A stretch of DNA of 6,976 nt from an uncultured Prevotellaceae bacterium. GTDB lineage: Bacteria; Bacteroidota; Bacteroidia; Bacteroidales; Muribaculaceae. The notes beneath the pieces were generated by a model that worked only from the letters and a program-made list of their open reading frames with translations, did no database searches and had not been told where the DNA came from. The stretch spans positions 1-6,976 of the forward strand of contig CALDIG010000116.1 of the NCBI GenBank assembly GCA_937904375.1. The letters run 5' to 3'. The position numbers and the translations under genes were made by a program. This document shows positions 5,271-6,976 of this stretch, in pieces (the stretch's first letter is position 1; the number at the start of each line of letters is the position of its first letter).

Positions 5271-6878
5271 CTATTGAGCTCCCAGCAAGATGTTGTAGAT
5301 GAGTGTGATGTCGGCACTGGTGATTGCTCCATCACCGTCAACGTCGCTAGTGTCGATAAAGGTGGTGTCGCCGCTGAGGAGGTAATTATAGATGCATGTG
5401 ATGTCAATGCTGGTAACCTCGCCGTCGCAGTTCACGTCGCCAATAACCACCGCTGTCGGGTCGAAGCCGAGCTGCTGGTCCATCCATGTCAAGCGGTCGT
5501 GAATCCACTCTTTGAGGTGATTGACCTCATCGTCGAAGTTCTGAGCGATGTAGTAGTTGGGCCACACATACTGTCCCCATCTGGGCCATGCCTGGCTGTT
5601 GCGTGCCATAGCGCCTTGCGAGGTGAGTTGTGTGGCCATCGAGTCGATGGTGGCTATGATGCGGTCTTCGCGCATGTTGGCGCGCCGGCACTGTGCCCAT
5701 CGGCTCTTGAGCAAGTTCTGGTAATATGGGTCTTTGTTGAGTTTGTACCACCAGAATGGCACGAGCTGTGTGTCGCCATTGGAATTGAGAACGTCGTTGT
5801 TCTCATATATCCAGTTGTTGGTGTACCAGCCGTAATAGTAGTCGCTGTTGCCGAAGGCGATGTTGAAGTCCCAGAGCACCATCTTGAAGCGTGTGTCAAC
5901 GCTGTCGCGCCATTTGAAAATTTTAGAGCTGAGGCGATACCCGTCCACGTTGTGTGACAGCTCTTGGGCAATCTGAAAATCGACAAACGACATCACGTCC
6001 ATATATTTGCGGTAGCCAGTCTCGGGGTCGGTGTAGTTAGAAGAGTTGAGGGCATCCTCCATGAGGTCGATTTGCCCGGTGATGTAGTTGTACTGGGTGT
6101 CGGTGAGGTCTTCATACTCCGGCTCTTTGAACTGGTAGTTGATGTAACGGTTGGTTATCCATTGCCCATTCTTCTTCATGGGGTGGTATTTTGAGGTGTA
6201 GGTCACCTCGTCGGTGCGATCCACTTCAAGCAGGTATCCTCCAGTTAGCTCGTCGCCTTCCTCGCCAGGGTCGTCAAGATTCAGACGATTCTTGCCTTTT
6301 GTTGGCAATTCGCACAAGATATAAATGCCGTAGTAGATGCCGTCAAGGTAAAGTTCGCAGTATTTGCCCGTTGGGGTGAAGTACATCCAGGGACGCTCAA
6401 GCTCAAAGATGAGCAGGTCGCGCATCATGCTCTTGTCGCTGTAGGGTGCGAGCAGTGCCCAGTTGTTGTCCTTTCCCATGCCCAAGATTTTCACCTTCTG
6501 CTTTGTTCCGCCATCCTCGAGAGGCGCGTTGAGCGGTCGGAAGGAGTAAGGCTTCTTGTCGCTGGCGGTGAACGATGAGTTGCCTCGATATTTCAGGGCG
6601 ACATATCCTTGATAATCAATCGTCTGCCCTGGGTGTGCCACGGTGTCGGCATAGTTGAGGTTGCCGTCACCGTTGTGAATGATCTTCATGCGCGCTGTGA
6701 TGCGCTCTTCACGGTCGATGGTGGCACCATCTACCTCCATCCACACGATGGGGAGGTTGGTTTGAGTAAGTTGAACTGTCTCATCGTCGGGTGGATAGTT
6801 AGGGTTCCACCACCATTGCGCATGCATTGAGCCTGACGCCAATAGCATTAACATTGAAAATAGTAAAAGTTTTCTCAT
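5271..6878 (-). CDS. Secreted CotH-family protein with C-terminal dockerin-like repeats
   Basis: A 535-residue exported protein. Residues 1-20 form a signal peptide, probably cut after MHA, leaving a mature N-terminus QWWWNP. The CotH domain covers about 43-465: RGNSSF and KKPYSFRPL (98-116), LLAPYSDKSMMRDLLIFEL (142-160), the YLDGIYYGIYILCEL segment (177-191), GGYLLEVD (213-220), MSFVDFQIAQELSHNVDGYR (296-315) and VLWDFNIAFGN (334-344). CotH proteins are atypical kinases; Bacillus CotH phosphorylates spore-coat proteins, but the substrate of gut Bacteroidales members is unknown and activity here is inference. The C-terminus carries two dockerin-type calcium loops: D481/N483/D485/D492 and D512/D514/D516/D523, each followed by an IYNYLL or IYNILL helix. 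No type IX sorting domain follows; the protein stops at LLGAQ. It is a separate transcription unit closed by the hairpin at 5210-5242. The ATG at 6878 gives the only good signal peptide. Confidence 0.92.
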   Translation of the reverse strand: MRKLLLFSMLMLLASGSMHAQWWWNPNYPPDDETVQLTQTNLPIVWMEVDGATIDREERITARMKIIHNGDGNLNYADTVAHPGQTIDYQGYVALKYRGNSSFTASDKKPYSFRPLNAPLEDGGTKQKVKILGMGKDNNWALLAPYSDKSMMRDLLIFELERPWMYFTPTGKYCELYLDGIYYGIYILCELPTKGKNRLNLDDPGEEGDELTGGYLLEVDRTDEVTYTSKYHPMKKNGQWITNRYINYQFKEPEYEDLTDTQYNYITGQIDLMEDALNSSNYTDPETGYRKYMDVMSFVDFQIAQELSHNVDGYRLSSKIFKWRDSVDTRFKMVLWDFNIAFGNSDYYYGWYTNNWIYENNDVLNSNGDTQLVPFWWYKLNKDPYYQNLLKSRWAQCRRANMREDRIIATIDSMATQLTSQGAMARNSQAWPRWGQYVWPNYYIAQNFDDEVNHLKEWIHDRLTWMDQQLGFDPTAVVIGDVNCDGEVTSIDITCIYNYLLSGDTTFIDTSDVDGDGAITSADITLIYNILLGAQ

Positions 6879-6903
6879 TTTTTTAGAATTATTTAGTTAG
6901 TAT

Positions 6904-6948
6904 TACTCAACTTTCTAAAGCTCTAAAACTTTATAAACTTGAAGGTTA
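6904..6948 (+). repeat. 45-bp hairpin repeat, copy 2 (inverted relative to copy 1)
   Basis: This copy matches the reverse complement of 735-779 in 43 of 45 positions. The hairpin is 6907-6922 pairing with 6927-6942 around CTAA, with three mismatches in 16 pairs against one in copy 1. It lies 25 bp before the ATG of the CotH-family gene, thus in its promoter or leader region, whereas copy 1 lies just after a stop codon. No transposase or coding sequence is associated with it. Confidence 0.8.
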
Positions 6949-6957
6949 GAGGTTAGA
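6944..6957 (+). repeat. 7-bp tandem GGTTAGA x2 next to hairpin repeat copy 2
   Basis: GGTTAGA is repeated directly at 6944-6950 and 6951-6957, overlapping the last bases of the 45-bp repeat. In copy 1 the corresponding position reads GGTTATAGAAAA, so the tandem is specific to this copy. It may mark local slippage at the repeat edge. Confidence 0.55.
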
Positions 6958-6976
6958 GTTTAAATAAAATGCTCAC

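Noticed and set aside
5274..5957. Plus-strand open frame of 227 codons opposite the CotH-family gene
   Set aside because: It is a Val/Ala/Asp-rich shadow of the CotH and dockerin coding sequence.
735..6948. Composite transposon bounded by the inverted 45-bp copies
   Set aside because: Nothing between the copies resembles a transposase or integrase, the contents are housekeeping and envelope genes, and no target duplication can be seen. The copies fit a dispersed intergenic repeat better.

Overview
The window looks like chromosomal DNA of a gut-type Bacteroidales bacterium, probably Muribaculaceae or Prevotellaceae. The evidence is protein architecture: a TPR / PD40 propeller / carboxypeptidase-regulatory / OmpA lipoprotein of PorE type, a secreted CotH-domain protein ending in a dockerin-like module, and a SPOR lipoprotein. 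Start codons are preceded by A/T-rich sequence without a clear Shine-Dalgarno, and GC-balanced genes are separated by A/T-rich spacers full of short repeats. No mobile element, RNA gene or CRISPR array was seen, and the genus is inference.

All six genes are on the minus strand, so transcription runs right to left. From right to left they are: a secreted CotH-family/dockerin protein (6878-5271), closed by a perfect 12-bp GC-rich hairpin (5242-5210); a 253-bp spacer; the 800-residue PorE-like OmpA lipoprotein (5017-2615); riboflavin synthase ribE (2531-1926); a YfcE/MJ0936-type metallophosphoesterase (1830-1303); a SPOR-domain lipoprotein (1276-782); a 168-bp spacer with two A/T-rich hairpins; and the 5' part of menA (613-1), which runs off the left edge.

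The four middle genes have spacers of 83, 95 and 26 bp and no GC-rich terminator between them, so they could form one transcription unit. Functionally the window mixes cofactor and quinone synthesis (riboflavin, menaquinone) with cell-envelope proteins. The PorE-like and SPOR lipoproteins should both touch peptidoglycan from the periplasm, and a PorE-like protein points to a type IX secretion system elsewhere in the genome.

The most unusual signal is in the spacers. Several different short-repeat families begin at or within a few bases of stop codons. One 45-bp hairpin repeat occurs twice, at 735-779 and 6904-6948, in opposite orientation and 43/45 identical. I found no convincing new defence, mobile or biosynthetic system; the genes are mostly recognisable families.
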